Assembly (NCBI GenBank): GCA_025345505.1
Contig: JANVCC010000021.1
Location: 1,380,905-1,444,904, forward strand
Length of the DNA: 64,000 nucleotides
Source: Todiramphus chloris collaris
Lineage: Eukaryota > Chordata > Aves > Coraciiformes > Alcedinidae
Reading direction: 5' to 3'
The position numbers and the translations under genes are program-made. The notes beneath the pieces were generated by a model. The model was given only the letters and a program-made list of their open reading frames with translations. It did not search any database and was not told the DNA's origin. Each line of letters starts with the position of its first letter. Positions within the stretch are counted from its first letter, which is position 1. This document shows positions 23,764 through 36,929 of the stretch, piece by piece.

Positions 23764-26700
23764 AAGTTTTCCATTAAAATATGTGTTCTTCACACTAAGC
23801 TTATCAGACCTACCTGTGTGGTCTGCAAGCTGACCTTCGAGCCTCTGATGGGGTGCATGTCTTCTCTGTGAAGAGCCTGGCAGGTGAGATGTGGGTGGGG
23901 GATAAATAGTTTACAAAACCAAGGTGGAAACACATATGTCTGCAGGGGATTGGTTACCAGAATTTTGTGTTTACCATGATTTCGAAATAACTGCAGAAAT
24001 CACTTTTCATTGATGGTTCCATCTAAAGGAGTTAGTCTTATGGTGTGGAGCCACGGACAAGAGAGGAGAAGAGTGTCCTACATGCCTCAGGAGGCCAGTG
24101 ACAGACCCTGCTTTCCTGAGATCTGGTGTGATTTTTTATTTGACAAAGGCTGGTGCTGGGCAGCCCAGTAGATGCCAGTCTGTAAAATGCAGCTGGGTGC
24201 TTGATGTCCACATTAAATGCTTCTGCCTGGAGTTTGCTTTGCAGAAGTAGTTCTGGTTTGGGTCGGTGGGCTGTATAGCAATTTGTAGTTGGAGCTCTGG
24301 GTGCTTATGGAGAGCACCTCTGGTTCAGGCCCAGAACGAGTAAAGCTGACATGCTCCCGAAGAGCTTTGAAGTGTGAACCAAGGTACAGAAAGGGAGAGC
24401 CACTGGGAGATCCCCTTCAAAAGCACATTCCTGGTTTGAACTATGGTCCTAATACGGATGACTCAAAGCCACACTGACTCCCATATTTAGAATGAATTCT
24501 CATTTCATTCTGGGACAGAAGCACATCCCCATCTGATGTGTTATTTATTTATCACTCAATTGTGAAGTGATGTCTTCATCTTTATTCTCCTTTCTCTGCT
24601 GTTTATAAGAAGCAGTAGTAAGCCTGCGTAAGAATTGCTCCGTCAGCTCATGCCAAATGTCTTTTAGCCCAGTATCATATCTCTGTCTGGGGCTAGTGTC
24701 AGATGTTTAATGAATAGCACAAAAAAATGATATTTCCCTGGGAAAAAAAGTCTCCCAGCCTCCATGATTTTCAGTTCAGGAACATCTGGTTGAAGTTGGT
24801 TTCTGAATGCTTAAGCTAATGGATATTAAAAGAAATTATCATGATTCTTTAGCTAATGTGCACCTAGATAAAGGATATCTCTCTCTCTCTCTATGTGTAT
24901 ATAGTTTTTGGTAACTTTTTTCCTTCTAGATCATCCTTTCTACAGCACATTGTTATAACACACGTCATTATCATTGTTGTTTGCACTCGTTAAATCCCCA
25001 AAGCTGTCCAGTGTTAAACGCTGACATTGCAGTGAAATCTACCTTGGTGCACTCGTGCAGACTTCTGGAAGTTGCTTTCACCAACTGTTTCCTCTGAATG
25101 CCAGAAAACTTCCTGACGTACAAACAGTATAAAGTGTCGTGTGTCTGTCCGTGATTAAAGAGAAAAAGCTGTAAACTCAACACTAAATCTCCAGACTTTT
25201 CTGCTCCAGGAATCTCAAAGCAGCAGTTTGTTTGCTCTAAATTGCACTAGTCTTCAAAAATCTTTCTGAAGTAATGTTTGAATTACGCTGTTGGGAATTC
25301 AAGAAGAGAAAACCTGACTGTGTTTGGATATTCAGTCATGGATTAATTTATGTCCGAGACTACTTCTCCTCAAGCTCCTTTTGCCTACAGTACTGAGGTC
25401 TACAGTACAAGGTACAGGTGCATGTAATCCTTGAGATGAGAGTTTCTGATGACTTCAATGAACTTAAGAGAAACTGTAATACGTTTTGAAAGCTGTTGAG
25501 ATCTATATTTTTTAAGGCAGAACAGGAACTGAGAGCAGATGCAGTGTTCTTTCAAAAATTTGTGACTCCTGCCTTTCCAAAAAGATAAAGTTTCAGAATT
25601 AAGTCATCATGAAGTCTAGGACAGAAAACCAAATAAAGATCAGGATGAAGTATTACATCTCTTGAAATGGACAATATAATTTTAATTTGTGGCATAAAAA
25701 GGTTTAAACCAGTATATTTTTTTTTTCCTGTTGCTCAGGGCATTCTTGAGATACAGTGCCTGGAGACATACACCCTTATTCAGGAATTGGTGATGAGTTC
25801 CCAGTTGTCTCAGGTTAGCCATCATCTGTGGTTCCCACTACGCACAGATCTTTCACTGACACACAGTTTTAATATGTCAGTATGCCCACGTTCTTCACTT
25901 CAGCATCTTTTTCGCTGTTACCTACCGTGGAACCAGTATTAAGTCAATAATTTAAGCCTCAGGTATGCTGAAGAGCAAGAGGGGAATGAAGAGTGGGCAA
26001 AGGGAGAAGCTAATCCTCACAAGAGTTTTCTCAGTCTGTTGTGATGTTGCAAGCTGCTCATATTCTTCTCCAGTGGGTTAATTCAAGGTCTTCCAAGACT
26101 ATTTTGGCAGAATGACCGGATGATGCAAGAGATGTCCCAAGTGCCTGTACATCCTCCATCCCTCCTTAACCACAGCTTTGAGTTCTCAGACTGTAGTGTG
26201 GATTCCTGCTACGAGCAGATAGGTAGACAACATACTCAAAGTGCCTTTCTAGGAACTAGAGCTCTTATTCTTGCAGGGTATAAAGAACACCTGTAGAAGC
26301 CTTCCAAAAGATGTCTGGAGGGTAGGGGAGGAGGACACCAAGTAGTAGACTTCCTGTGATGTGAAGTCTTCTCTTGAGGCCACTTCCAGATGCAGACCAT
26401 TAATTGAGCTGTGTGGGAACTAGACCATGCACTTCATGGCAATTCTATTACTTACATGTTTGTTTTGGCCTAAAATCAACAAAATTTTAATATTTAAACA
26501 TTTTCAGTAGCACATATTTTCAAAAAATGTTTCTTGGGAGCAGTCAAAATGTTCTTTATCATAACGCTGATTTTTTTTTTTTCAACATAGTGCTCATTTA
26601 ATATGAAACTATACTGAAATATTTACTGAAATATTGCAATCAAAACATTGATTTTCTTCAAACAATGGCTTTATGTGTTTTTTTTTTTTTCCTAAATGGT

Positions 26701-27110
26701 ATTTTGTCTAAATCAATATGTTCTGTCAGATGCCATAGTATGTTAGAGCAAAGCGGAAACAACTACGGTGCTGTTGGACTCTACTCATTACAGTGCTAAG
26801 TGCTCCTAGCAAAGTAAAAGTGTCCATGTAACAAAACTGGCATCTGTGTGCCTGCTGGATCTGTTCGGTACAAGTGGGAAAATAAAGACTTAAAGTAGCC
26901 TTTATTTACTTATTACCTTGTAGGAAGAGCTAACTCCAGGAATGCAAAATTCCATTGAAGCCTGGGTTTTCAAGTTCTTATTTGCACTGTTATTTTACAT
27001 GGCTCAGGTAGCCGCAGTGTTCTAGCACATGGTGATCACACCTTTGCTTTGGAACTATATTCTGTGTCATGCTCTAGCAAATCTTTGCTTGAAATCAATT
27101 TATTACATTA
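23764..27110. other. Intronic DNA without recognised genes
   Basis: Unique AT-rich sequence. A (CT)n run followed by atgtgtatata lies at about 24878-24902. No CR1 ends and no recognisable exons. Confidence 0.55.
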
Positions 27111-27250
27111 GTCCTGTTTAATATCTTTGTAGTCTTGTTTAATATCTTTATAGCTTTATAGCCTTGTTTAATATCTTTATAGTCTTATTTAATATCTACA
27201 GTCTTGTTTAATAGCTTTAGTCTTGTGTAATAACTTCATAGTCTTGGATA
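27111..27250 (+). repeat. Degenerate minisatellite, period about 20 bp, fused to a CR1
   Basis: Around seven units of the type 'gt(c/t)ttgtttaatatcttta(t/g)a' run from 27111. The last unit, 'gtcttggataatatcctta', continues without a break into CR1 coding sequence 'ttgatgatctggatgagg'. The unit resembles the CR1 segment just upstream of the RT FADD box, so the array probably expanded from CR1 sequence. Confidence 0.7.
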
Positions 27251-27630
27251 ATATCCTTATTGATGATCTGGATGAGGGGATTGGGTGCACCCTCAGCAAG
27301 TTTGCGGACGACACCAAATTGAGTGGGTTTGTCAATCTGCTCAAGGGTAGGAAGGCTTTTCAGAGGCATCTGGACAGGTTGGATTGATGAGCTGGGGTCA
27401 ATGGGATGAGGTTCAACAAGGCCAAGTGCTGGGTACTGCACTTGAGTAATGATAACCCCAGGCAGCGCAACAGGCTTGGGAGGAGTGGAGTCACCATCCC
27501 TGGAAGTGTTTAAAAAATGTCTAGATATGGCACTTCAGGACATGGTTTAGTGTTCCTGGCAATATTTAGTAGATGGTTGGACTTGATGATCTTGAGGGTC
27601 ATATTCAGCCTTAATGAGTCTATGATTACA
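27243..27630 (+). repeat. CR1 LINE with internal deletion
   Basis: The left part encodes the RT catalytic FADD box (ttt gcg gac gac at 27301-27312) and the following motif region up to 'aagtgctgggtactgcactt'. At about 27480 it jumps straight to the 3' end of ORF2 ('gagtggagtcaccatccctgg') and on to the tail ending 'ttaatgagtctatgatt'. Roughly 700 bp present in longer copies are missing. Confidence 0.9.
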
Positions 27631-29863
27631 TAGCTATGCTTGGTCATTTATTTGCTTGTTTATTTCTTTGTTGACTTCTTTTTCTCCCAAAGAGGCTCCT
27701 GTGGAACAGTTTAATCCTTCAGTGTGCAGTTCAGTTGCATCAGATACTTTCAGCGAAATAAACATTACATACCTATTAAGTATTTCTCTGAGGATTCGTA
27801 GTTACAATCAATTCTGACTGATTAATCTCCAAAGATAGGGTATGAATTATCAGGCAGATCTTCATGATCCTTTATATCCACTCAACAAGCGTCTATTGAT
27901 TTTAGAGTATTATTTCCTCTGTTAAGTTATCTGAATGAATACGTGAAGAACAAGTGAGTCTGTACTTGGTCCTTCTCACTCTGGACAGGGCCAGATGTGA
28001 AGGGATGGTAACATCTTTTCCCTGATGAAGTCCAGGATGAGATGTGTAATGTTAGGACTGGTTATACCAGCCAGTGGTGTATGTACAGATAGAACAGTGT
28101 TTCCTCAAACACACAATAAGCTGGTTGAACTGAAATGCAGCTGACTAAGTGCGTTTTTCTACACTGGGGTTGTCGAAGTCATTAACTGATGCGTGCTTAG
28201 ATAGGGCTATTAATTCCTAGGTGAGACCACGGGTATCACACAAAATCACAGAAAGCCCTAGACTCTCCAGATAGACTTATTACTGAGGCCATACTGGGAT
28301 AATTTCATACTCCTCAAGATCCTGCTGTCGTGCTTACAGTCCAAGCTCAGGAAAGCAGCTCCAGGTGCACACAGGGATGTGCCATTAGGAAGGACCATTA
28401 GAGTGATTGCTACTGGAGCAGCAAGTCAGCTTTCGAAATAACTCTCAAGTAAGAAGAGACCAAAGATCCTGATGGGTGCGTGATTTGCCCATTTATTTTT
28501 TTGCAATAGATTTATTTAATAAGCTTTTTTACACTTGAAGCATCAAAAAAAATTTATGTTCTATATCCACAGTAACATATGCAGCTATATACATTAGTCA
28601 ATTCTAGTGAGGAGGAAAGTAAATAATCCAGTTGAAACTGAAAGCCTATCTTGGAAGTTGCAGCATTTTCAGTGCTGTCTTCCAGTGACGCTGCTTGTAG
28701 CAAGCAATGAGCTGCCAGAACCTCCTGGATTGCTGAAGAAAGGGTTTTCCTCCTCTTTTTGGTGCTGACACATGATACACATCTCAGACATACATCTGTC
28801 ATGCACCCAAAACAGACAAAATTGCTTCTTTGCTGAAATCATCTCATGACCCAATGCGTGTGCCTCTACACGCAGTACCTCACTTCTGAAGTTAGTGACA
28901 TCAATTTGGAATTAGGTTGTGTTGGTTTTGTTTCTTTTTTTAAGATGCTATATATAATCTCCTTCATGAAAATAAGATGATATTCTACAACGCTACATTT
29001 CACTAGTGTGGTTTAGATTTGATGCAGTAGAACCAAGTTACGGATCTAACTAATCACCCCTCTGTAGAACGCCCAAGTTTTGCTCAGATTGTTCTTTCTG
29101 GCAAGTGTTGCATTTTCTTCCTGTGCATATGAAATAATTTAGTGTCAGGGATGGCATCACTTAACCGTTGTTAGTTATACGGGGAAAATAATCTCTTTGA
29201 GTTGACTGGAATGACAATTTTAAAACACATCCTAGGATCAGTATTTTAGAAACATGTTGATTTTTTAATCATTTCACAGAAAAATGCAATAAAATAGGCG
29301 GGCAAAAATCCTAGCTTCAAAAATGTCTCTGTAGTGGCTACTGAAAATACATTAACGTGCAAAATTATTTCTTATTGTTTTGGCTGTATCTTAACCAATA
29401 TATTAGATGTCCAGTACTGCATGCCTGTTAAGATAAAAATAAATGTAAAAATTGTTAATGTAATAGTGCACAGACAGGCTCATAATTATTTATAACTTGT
29501 TGATTTCTTAATAGAACGTGACTCATCTGAGTTTTCATTTTATTATCCATTAAGATAACTCATAACTTTTGAAATAAACAAAGACCATCTCTGAACAATT
29601 TATATAAATGTGTCCTTGCCTGCTGTCATTTAATTTTTAAAAATGACATTTTGCTTTTTATACAGATCATGTTTCTGCTTGAGCAGTTCATACGCATTTT
29701 TGTAGTGTCCGAACTACTCCTTGTTAGGAAGGCTTTTGCCTCCAAGGTACAGCCTTGTGTTGCACTCAGTCTTCTGGAAATCGAGCTAATATTTTAGAAA
29801 GGTAAAATCACGGATAATTCTGTGTTCTCAGAGAGGAATAAGTAAGATGAACCAACACTACAT
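27631..29863. other. Intronic DNA without recognised genes
   Basis: Unique AT-rich sequence. The open frames at 28554-28854 (-) have no recognisable domain. Confidence 0.55.
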
Positions 29864-30028
29864 CATAGAATCATAGAATGGTTTGGGTTGGAAGGGACCT
29901 CCAAAGGTCATCTAGTCCAACAGTGAGCAGGGACATCCTGAGCTAGATCAGGTTGCTCAGAGCCCCTTCAAGCCTGAACTTGAATGTTTTCAGGGATGGG
30001 ACTTCCACCACCTCCCTGGGCAATCTAA
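29864..30028 (-). repeat. CR1 LINE 3' fragment
   Basis: Inverted: 'catagaatcatagaatggtttggg' through 'ccaccacctccctgggca'. About 165 bp, 5'-truncated in the ORF2 C-terminus. It is similar to the copy at 34637-34820. Confidence 0.9.
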
Positions 30029-31189
30029 AAGTTGCATTTTTTTCACTCAAAAGTGGGGTTTTTTTTTTGTTCCCATGTGTTAAAAAATACTATTTTTAAA
30101 GAGTATCCTTCTTCCAGACATGTAGTGCTAGTAGAACTAACTCCTGCTTCCATTCCCACTGTGAGTATTTTTTCTCTTGGATAAAATTACAGGGTAAAAA
30201 ACAAAGGTTTATTTTGATATGTATTTTCTTTTACTAGAGTTGATGAATATTTTTTAGTTATAAATTGAATGACTGCAAGCAAAATGTAGAAAAGTAGTAC
30301 TGAAAAAAAAAAAACTTACTTCTTCCTTTCTTTCATGCAATTTCAGTACTGTATTTAAAGTTTTCAACACCAGCTGTAGACTTTCACTTACTAAAGTGTT
30401 GCAGTTAAAACTCTGAGGTTTAATTTTTCATTGTTTTTACTGCAGAGTCTGATAAAAGTAATAGCAGTTCTATCCCTCTCCCTTCCATCAGTTATTTATA
30501 CTTTGTCAGTCTCTTATACTTGAAGAGTTCATCATAAATTTGTAATGCTGGTGTCAATGAAGTTTGTTACAATTTCTTGTACTGAAGTGACACACAGTGA
30601 ATATCGTAACATTGGTGGATCAGCCACTGGAGGAAAAACCCTGTAAAGCTGTGAGTGATTTCCAGCCTCCCACAGCAACCTAAAGAATGTCTGGAGCCTC
30701 TGGGTAGGTTTTCTGCTCTGTTAATTAAGAATGATTTCTTTAATGTGGAGAACTTACCTTGATGATAGTCATAAATTCCTAATCCCTTCATTGTCATCTG
30801 TGAGAAGTGTGGATGATTTCTGTCTAGCATTCTTCATTTTGGCTTCGATGTTTTTATCATGTTCTTGAGTGGAAGTACGGGCAAATGCAGCTTCACCTTT
30901 TGGGAACAGAAGCTATTTTAAATTATGAAGTTGCCTTGCTATTTTTATTATTTTCTGTATCATGAAAAAGCAGGGAAGAAATGAAGTGTCAGGGAAGAAA
31001 AATAAATTATTCTTCTTTCAATCCTAAATCTACTATTCCCACTTCAAATTAGATAGAGCTTGAAATGCTTATGGTCCCCCCAGAGCCACTAGATTAAATC
31101 AAATTGAGATTACTTAACTCTCCCAGTTAACGCACTGGAGAAATCCCAGAAGGAGCTGTGTACACCGGTCGTGTGAGCGGCTCCAGTCA
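30029..31189. other. Intronic DNA without recognised genes
   Basis: Unique AT-rich sequence with A/T homopolymers (T at about 30059-30069; A at 30303-30313). No gene signal. Confidence 0.55.
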
Positions 31190-31456
31190 GGAGCTTTAGG
31201 ACGGGAGGAAATGGGTTTCAGTTGCACCAGGGGAGGTTTAGTTTGGATATTAGGAAAAAATTTTACTAAGAGAGTGGGGAGACCTTGGAAGGGGCTGCCC
31301 AGGGAGGGGTTGGAGTCACCATCCCTGGAGAAGTTCATCATTTGTCTAGATGTGGCACTTGAGGACATGGTTTAGTGTTCCTGGTAATATTTGGTAGACG
31401 GTCGGGCTTGATCTGGAAGGTTGTTTCCAACCTTAATAATGATTCTATGACTGTCC
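31190..31456 (+). repeat. CR1 LINE 3' fragment
   Basis: From 'ggacgggaggaaatggg' (the RGNG motif region of ORF2) to 'ccaaccttaataatgattctatgac'. It belongs to the subfamily with the 3' signature 'ggacatggtttagtgttcctgg', shared with 27243-27630 and 38448-39241. Confidence 0.9.
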
Positions 31457-32565
31457 CAGGAGCTTTCCCTCGGGACTTGCTGTCAGGGCGACCAGTGCCA
31501 CTTACTACAGGCTACGGGTTGTTGCGGCAGCTGTGGTCTTTTAATCCTTTTTCCCCCTTCTTGCTGGCAGTGCTGACCCCTGTACCCGCTTCAGAGAGAT
31601 ATCACCAACTGCAAAGGGAAGGGGAAAATCAAAGACAACATCGTGTGTGATCTGGGTCAGCGCTGTCAGTACTCTCTGCTCAGTTGAAACGAGCTTAGCC
31701 TCTGAAGGAGTGTAGCCCCAAGGCCTGCAATTTGTAATCTGGCTGCAGGAAGTTCCTTTCAGCTCGTCTATTGAAAACCACCTCCGAAATGACAGCACCC
31801 TGCCTACTGCAGTCATGCTTTTGCAAGAGTCCTTTCTACTTGGTTTATTAGTGGCGTTACGGCAGAGCGACGCAGAAAGGATGGAGAACAAGGGAAGAGC
31901 CCTTGCCCGAGTGGTTCAAGCTGGCAGTGATGTTTGACCGTCATTGTTCAGCATCGCTGAGAGGCACACTCTGGTCAGCAGAGTTAAAGGCACTGCTGAT
32001 GTTAAATGATTTGTGAAATAAATATGCTTTTATGACTTGGTGGTGTAATTGGGGAAGAAATGCTTTTTTTTTTTTTTTTTAAGGATTTATTTGTGGAAAA
32101 GTTTAATAGATGCAGTTTCAAGATTCATGGTCCATTTGAAAATACAACTTGATAAATGACCTTATACTTTATAAAGTTAAAAGTAAAATACTTTATGAGT
32201 ATGACCTTTTTTTTCCCTTTTGTTGTTCTTATACTTGGATGGAGTGCAACATCGTTCTTATGTAAAGTATTAACCAGCATATTGGTTTAGGCCACATAGT
32301 CTTTTTAACACTTTAAAGTTTAAAACCAGAATCAACATTCTGTAGGAAGATCAGAAAAGAAAGTAAAAATAATTGTTAATAAATACTTGGAAATTTTTAC
32401 TTCGCAGTGAAGGAATGACAAATTGACTGAAGGTTTAGGTGACATCAGATCAAGCACAAGAACGGTTTCTCTGACCATCTGATAGATGCTAGATTAACAC
32501 TCTAATCTTGAAATAATCTCTGGTTCTAGTGTACAGTGGCTTAATGATTCAGCTCAATGATCTAA
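31457..32565. other. Intronic DNA without recognised genes
   Basis: A somewhat GC-richer patch (31460-31980) carries overlapping open frames on both strands (31375-31650, 31541-31891). I recognise no protein in them. A T21 run lies at about 32065-32082. Confidence 0.5.
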
Positions 32566-32624
32566 CATTTGGACTTGATGATCTTGAAGGTCTTTTCCAA
32601 CCTAAATAGTTCTATGATTCTACA
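32566..32624 (+). repeat. CR1 LINE 3' tail
   Basis: About 58 bp: 'ttggacttgatgatcttgaa' … 'gttctatgattctac'. Only the terminal part of the 3'UTR is present. Confidence 0.8.
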
Positions 32625-33295
32625 GATACTGAAAAGATAAAGAGCAATTCAGGGTCATTAAAGGAGACCTAATATACACGTACCACACAAATAATCTATA
32701 TGGTAGTGGTTTAGAGCAAATGTGAAGGAGAGGTGGTCAGTGGGATATGTTCAACTGTGGAGGAGATTTACAGGTAAGTAAAGGAACAGTAGCTGGCATC
32801 ATAAAAAAACCCCCAAACAAACAGCAACTTCAGGATCTGAAGCTTTAGGGTGGTCAGTTCAGGGCTGTGTGTGACTGTCAAGACTGGAGACCCCAGGTCA
32901 GAAGTAGTTCTGGGGGAGGATGGTTTTCAGATGCTTATCAGTAGCAATGTGTGGATAGCATTCGGATCTTTTAATTCTCTAAACTCAGCTTTTAAGTTTG
33001 AATAATACAATTTTGTGTATATGTACCTCGTTGGAGCAAAACATATTTCTTTGAAGAAATGACCTTTAGCTCTGACAAATGACTGAGGATGTGGAAGTGT
33101 TAGACCTCTGATTCTTGCCTTTGAGGAACTTACTCAACACTTGCTGTCTTTGAGAAATTTTTGAATCGGGATCTAAATCATACCAGTGACATGATCTTAA
33201 TCTCCAAGAATTAATGTGGAACTGGGGGCAATGTGAAATCTATATTCGCTGCTAAATGAGAGAGCAAGAGTTGGAGCGGTGGGCTGGGCAGGGAT

Positions 33296-33399
33296 CATAG
33301 AATCATAGACTCATAGACTTGACTCATATAGACTCATAGACTCATAGAATCATAATCATAGAATGGTAGGGGTTGGAAAGGACCTCTGGAGGGATCCTC
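33296..33399 (-). repeat. CR1 3' tail with expanded octamer repeats
   Basis: The CR1 tail octamer (catagaat or catagact on this strand) is repeated about eight times with indels over 33296-33365. It is followed by only about 40 bp of CR1 3'UTR. Ordinary CR1 copies here have two to three octamers. Confidence 0.8.
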
Positions 33400-33732
33400 T
33401 GGCAGAAGGTGCGGTGCTGAGTCAGAGGGTAGCAGAGCTCTGTTTTATGGCCAGATGCCAGATGTGAAGTCTAATGATGGCTATTGCATCTTGAAACTGA
33501 TTACAAAGCTGAATTGTATTAGTTCTTGTCAGATATAAACCCGATTTGTAAGGCATTCTGTTGCTTTATGGATTTAGAGCAGTGAGAATTGACTTTTCTA
33601 AGGGTTTTTTTTTCCGGCAACTGTAAGGGCTAGAAACTTCTAAAAAACCTGGAGTTCTTCCATAATTTGTATGACTCCAAAACTAGAGTTTGTTTACGTT
33701 CTGTTTTCATGCTGAGCTCCTCTGTGATCCTG

Positions 33733-33805
33733 CTCTGGCAGGGGTTTTGGACTCGATGATCTCCACAGGTCCCTTTCAACCCCTACCATTCTGTGAGTCT
33801 ATGAA
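33733..33805 (+). repeat. CR1 LINE 3' tail
   Basis: About 70 bp ending 'gatctccacaggtccctttcaacccctaccattctgtgagtctatga'. It is complementary to 33350-33399, forming an inverted pair 330 bp apart. Confidence 0.85.
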
Positions 33806-34636
33806 AGATATGTACATGTGAACAGGACTTCTGTAGTCCAGAAGACTGTGTGCCCAGAAGAATATAGATGGGGTAAAAAAACAGAGGGAAGTAGTCAGGG
33901 TTGAGAAGCAGAATTGCAGAGTGGAATTTGGAATATACATTTAAAAAAAAAAAAAAAAAGGAAAGAAAATAAAAAAAACCCAAGTGTGTTCTAAAGATTA
34001 TAGGAGTTTGACAGGATTTATTTTTTCCTGAATTCTTAGTGAAGCAGACCTTATTGTTGATCCTTGTCTCATGAAGTTGCTGCTTTAAAGTCTTTATGCA
34101 GGGCCTTGCAAAGTCCTTCTTAATATGAATGTGGAAGAATCCTAGTAAGTTATGACTGAAAGAAGCACATTAGACGGGCTCTGTAAAGTATGTAGCAGCG
34201 AAGTTTTTTAAGTCTACCAGCAAGTCTTTATATATTATGCAAAATTCATTTTACCCTTCTTGCAGGGTGTGGAAAGATCTGATTATAGAAGTGGATAGTC
34301 CTTAATTTTGTTGTGTTTCACTTACCAGCTGTGTGCCCGGAGCTCTCAGGACAGCTGTATAGTTGTACACCTTCAATGAACATCTCTGAAAACACTGGAG
34401 ACGGAAGGGGTCCAAATTACCTGAAAAATACCATAATTCATTATTCCTCCTCCCACTGAGACCTCTCTGGCCAGATACATATGAAGCTCAGCCGTTTTAT
34501 GTAAATTTTTAGACACTTAGTAGAAAACAGCAACAAGACAGGTTGCATTGCAATCCGTTGACCCATGTATTATGGACTAAACACAATAAATAGTTTTCCC
34601 ACTGTTGACCATTTTTATATGGAGTTGTAATCACAG
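33806..34636. other. Intronic DNA without recognised genes
   Basis: Unique AT-rich sequence with an A17 run near 33943-33959. No gene signal. Confidence 0.55.
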
Positions 34637-34820
34637 GCTCATAGAATGGTTTGGGTTGGAAGGGACCTCCGAAGGTCATCTAGCCCAACCCCGCTGCACT
34701 GAGCAGGGACATCCTCAACTAGAGCAGGTTGCTCAGAGCCTCATCAAGCCTGACATTGAATGTCTCCAGGGATGGGGCCTCCACCACCTCCCTGGGCAAC
34801 CTGTTCCTGTGTTCCACCAA
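34637..34820 (-). repeat. CR1 LINE 3' fragment
   Basis: Inverted: 'catagaatggtttgggttggaagggacc' through 'ggcaacctgttcctgtgttcc'. About 180 bp. Confidence 0.9.
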
Positions 34821-35628
34821 TGTCTACTGCATGGTGTTTATCAAGAGTATAGATAGTGTAGTTTAACGTCGTTACTTGAAACCTGGTGACAATGTGGCAT
34901 TCTTTGGTTTGAAGACATCTTGTTATAACTGAGAAATTTTTTTGCATATGTGCAATAGGGACCCTTTTTTCTTTTCCAGACAAGGAAGCCAGATTAAGGA
35001 CCAGTAAGTGCCTATATCATGAGTATCTAGAATCAGTGTTTACCCTTCACGGTGCTCTTCAGTATTTGTCCACTCAGTGAACTGCTACTTGTTTAACTAA
35101 CTAACTGTGTAGTTATTGAACTGATTTGACATGGTACAATATGCAATGAAACTGGGCTGGAAGTTGCAATCCCACTGTATTTGTTAATCACCAAAATTGC
35201 TCTGGTTATTTGGATAACAGCTAAAGCATAATTAAATTGAATCAGGATTGCAAGGCATGTTTAGGAAAAACTTTGCTGTATAATGAAAAGCTTCAGGGAA
35301 GGGAGAGCAAATGTCACTGGGGTTGTCTGCCACTCTGAGATTGAGTGTAATTTTACCAGGACTACTTCAAACTAATTTATTTGATGTTTGTCCCCATTTC
35401 TTTGAAAAATAACGGATGGAATGATAGCTGTTGGAAAGTAGGAAAAAATTGTGTGTGCTGTTTGCAAAGGTTTCAGTCTATACAGAAAGCTGCTGCCAAA
35501 CCTCTTCCCAGCCTGAGAGATTCTAGCATATTTAATTAAGGTAATTGATTGTATTTGGGACAAAGTCTTTGATTTAGAGAACGTAGAAAAGCCTTTTTTA
35601 GCTTTTTGAGGTTACACACATTAAGCGG
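34821..35628. other. Intronic DNA without recognised genes
   Basis: Unique AT-rich sequence; no feature seen. Confidence 0.55.
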
Positions 35629-35842
35629 TTCACAGAATCACTATGATTGGAAAAGACCTTCAAGATCATCAAGTCCAACCATTATCTAACTCTACCAGGG
35701 CCACTCCTACACCATATCCTTGAGCGCTATATCTAGATGGCTTTTAAATACATCCAAGGATGGACATTCAACCACCTCCCTGGGCAGCCTGTTCAGTCTT
35801 TGATAAGCCTTTCTGCAGAGAGGTTTTGCCTCATGTCCAAAC
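35629..35842 (-). repeat. CR1 LINE 3' fragment
   Basis: Inverted: 'cacagaatcactatgattggaaaagacc' through 'ttgcctcatgtccaa'. It belongs to the same subfamily as the 3' part of 46461-47309 ('ccattatctaactc(t/a)accagg'). Confidence 0.9.
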
Positions 35843-36929
35843 TGGTCAAACTGCTGACGTTTCTTTCAGTGAACAGAGTACAGGACTAAGGCTGCTTTGC
35901 AGTTTAGGGAAGAGAGCTTGACCACAGACCTCAATTATGGATGCATCAGTTTTAAAGTAAAATGAACCTTCTTTATTTTCACTGATCCTGCCAGTACTGC
36001 TATGCAGTTGCCAGGGGATGGATCACAAAACCCACTTCAAGTTTCCACATGCCAAGGTGAACAAACTCAGTGTAGTGAACATCAAACTGAATTACTCGTG
36101 CTCACAACTATGAAACACTAATGTTCCGTAACATTAGTATCTTGAGGAGAAGCAAATGCATGTAAGTCAAGTTTTGGTACAGAAATATAATATAATACTG
36201 GAAATGCAAAGTAATTTTTTTTTTCCTTTGGTGACAGTGAGTATTTTACTTACAGGAACAAAAAGGATCTTACTGTGTACAGAGTTCAATAACAGTTAAT
36301 TCTGATAAAAGTACTATATTTATCATTCTAATTTCCCTAATGATAGTATCTGTCACAACTTATGGTTTGAGTAATTTTGTAGTTGGATTAAAAGTGGCAA
36401 ATATTTCACCTGGGCCTTAAGAACAGAACTTCTTCTGCCCTCCAATATTCTACTGAGATGTATAGTAGGCTTTTATTGAATGACTGCATGGAAGTAATGC
36501 TTTGACTTCCCCTGCTTATGCCAGGCTGGAATTTCAATTACTTAAGATGAAAATGTCTTCTTTGCCTTCTTTGCCTTTGTAAAAGAGTATGTAAACTAAA
36601 GATGGAGTACTTTGAGTTGTACAGATGATTCAATAACGTTTGTACTCCTTTTAGTAAAGTTGGACTATAGTGCCATCATTCTTATCTTCATAAAACATAA
36701 TTAGATATGGAATCTTTGCCTTCAAAAATGTTCAGCCTGTGCTGCCTTTTTTTAAGAAGCCTGGCAGCAGACTGTGAATTGGAGCATATTCAGTTCTGCT
36801 GCATCACATCCCACAGTATTTTCTTCCCGAAAAGTTTAATAATGTTTAGTTAATAGGTTGGTCTTTTGTTTCATACTGCAGGTGAGAGGCATCAAACCAC
36901 CTACTTATGTAAGTGCCTAACTCTGGTTT
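35843..36929. other. Intronic DNA without recognised genes
   Basis: Unique AT-rich sequence; no feature seen. Confidence 0.55.

Noticed and set aside
33296..33365. Octamer array as a CRISPR-like array
   Set aside because: It is an avian nuclear locus; the units are CR1 tail octamers with no spacers.
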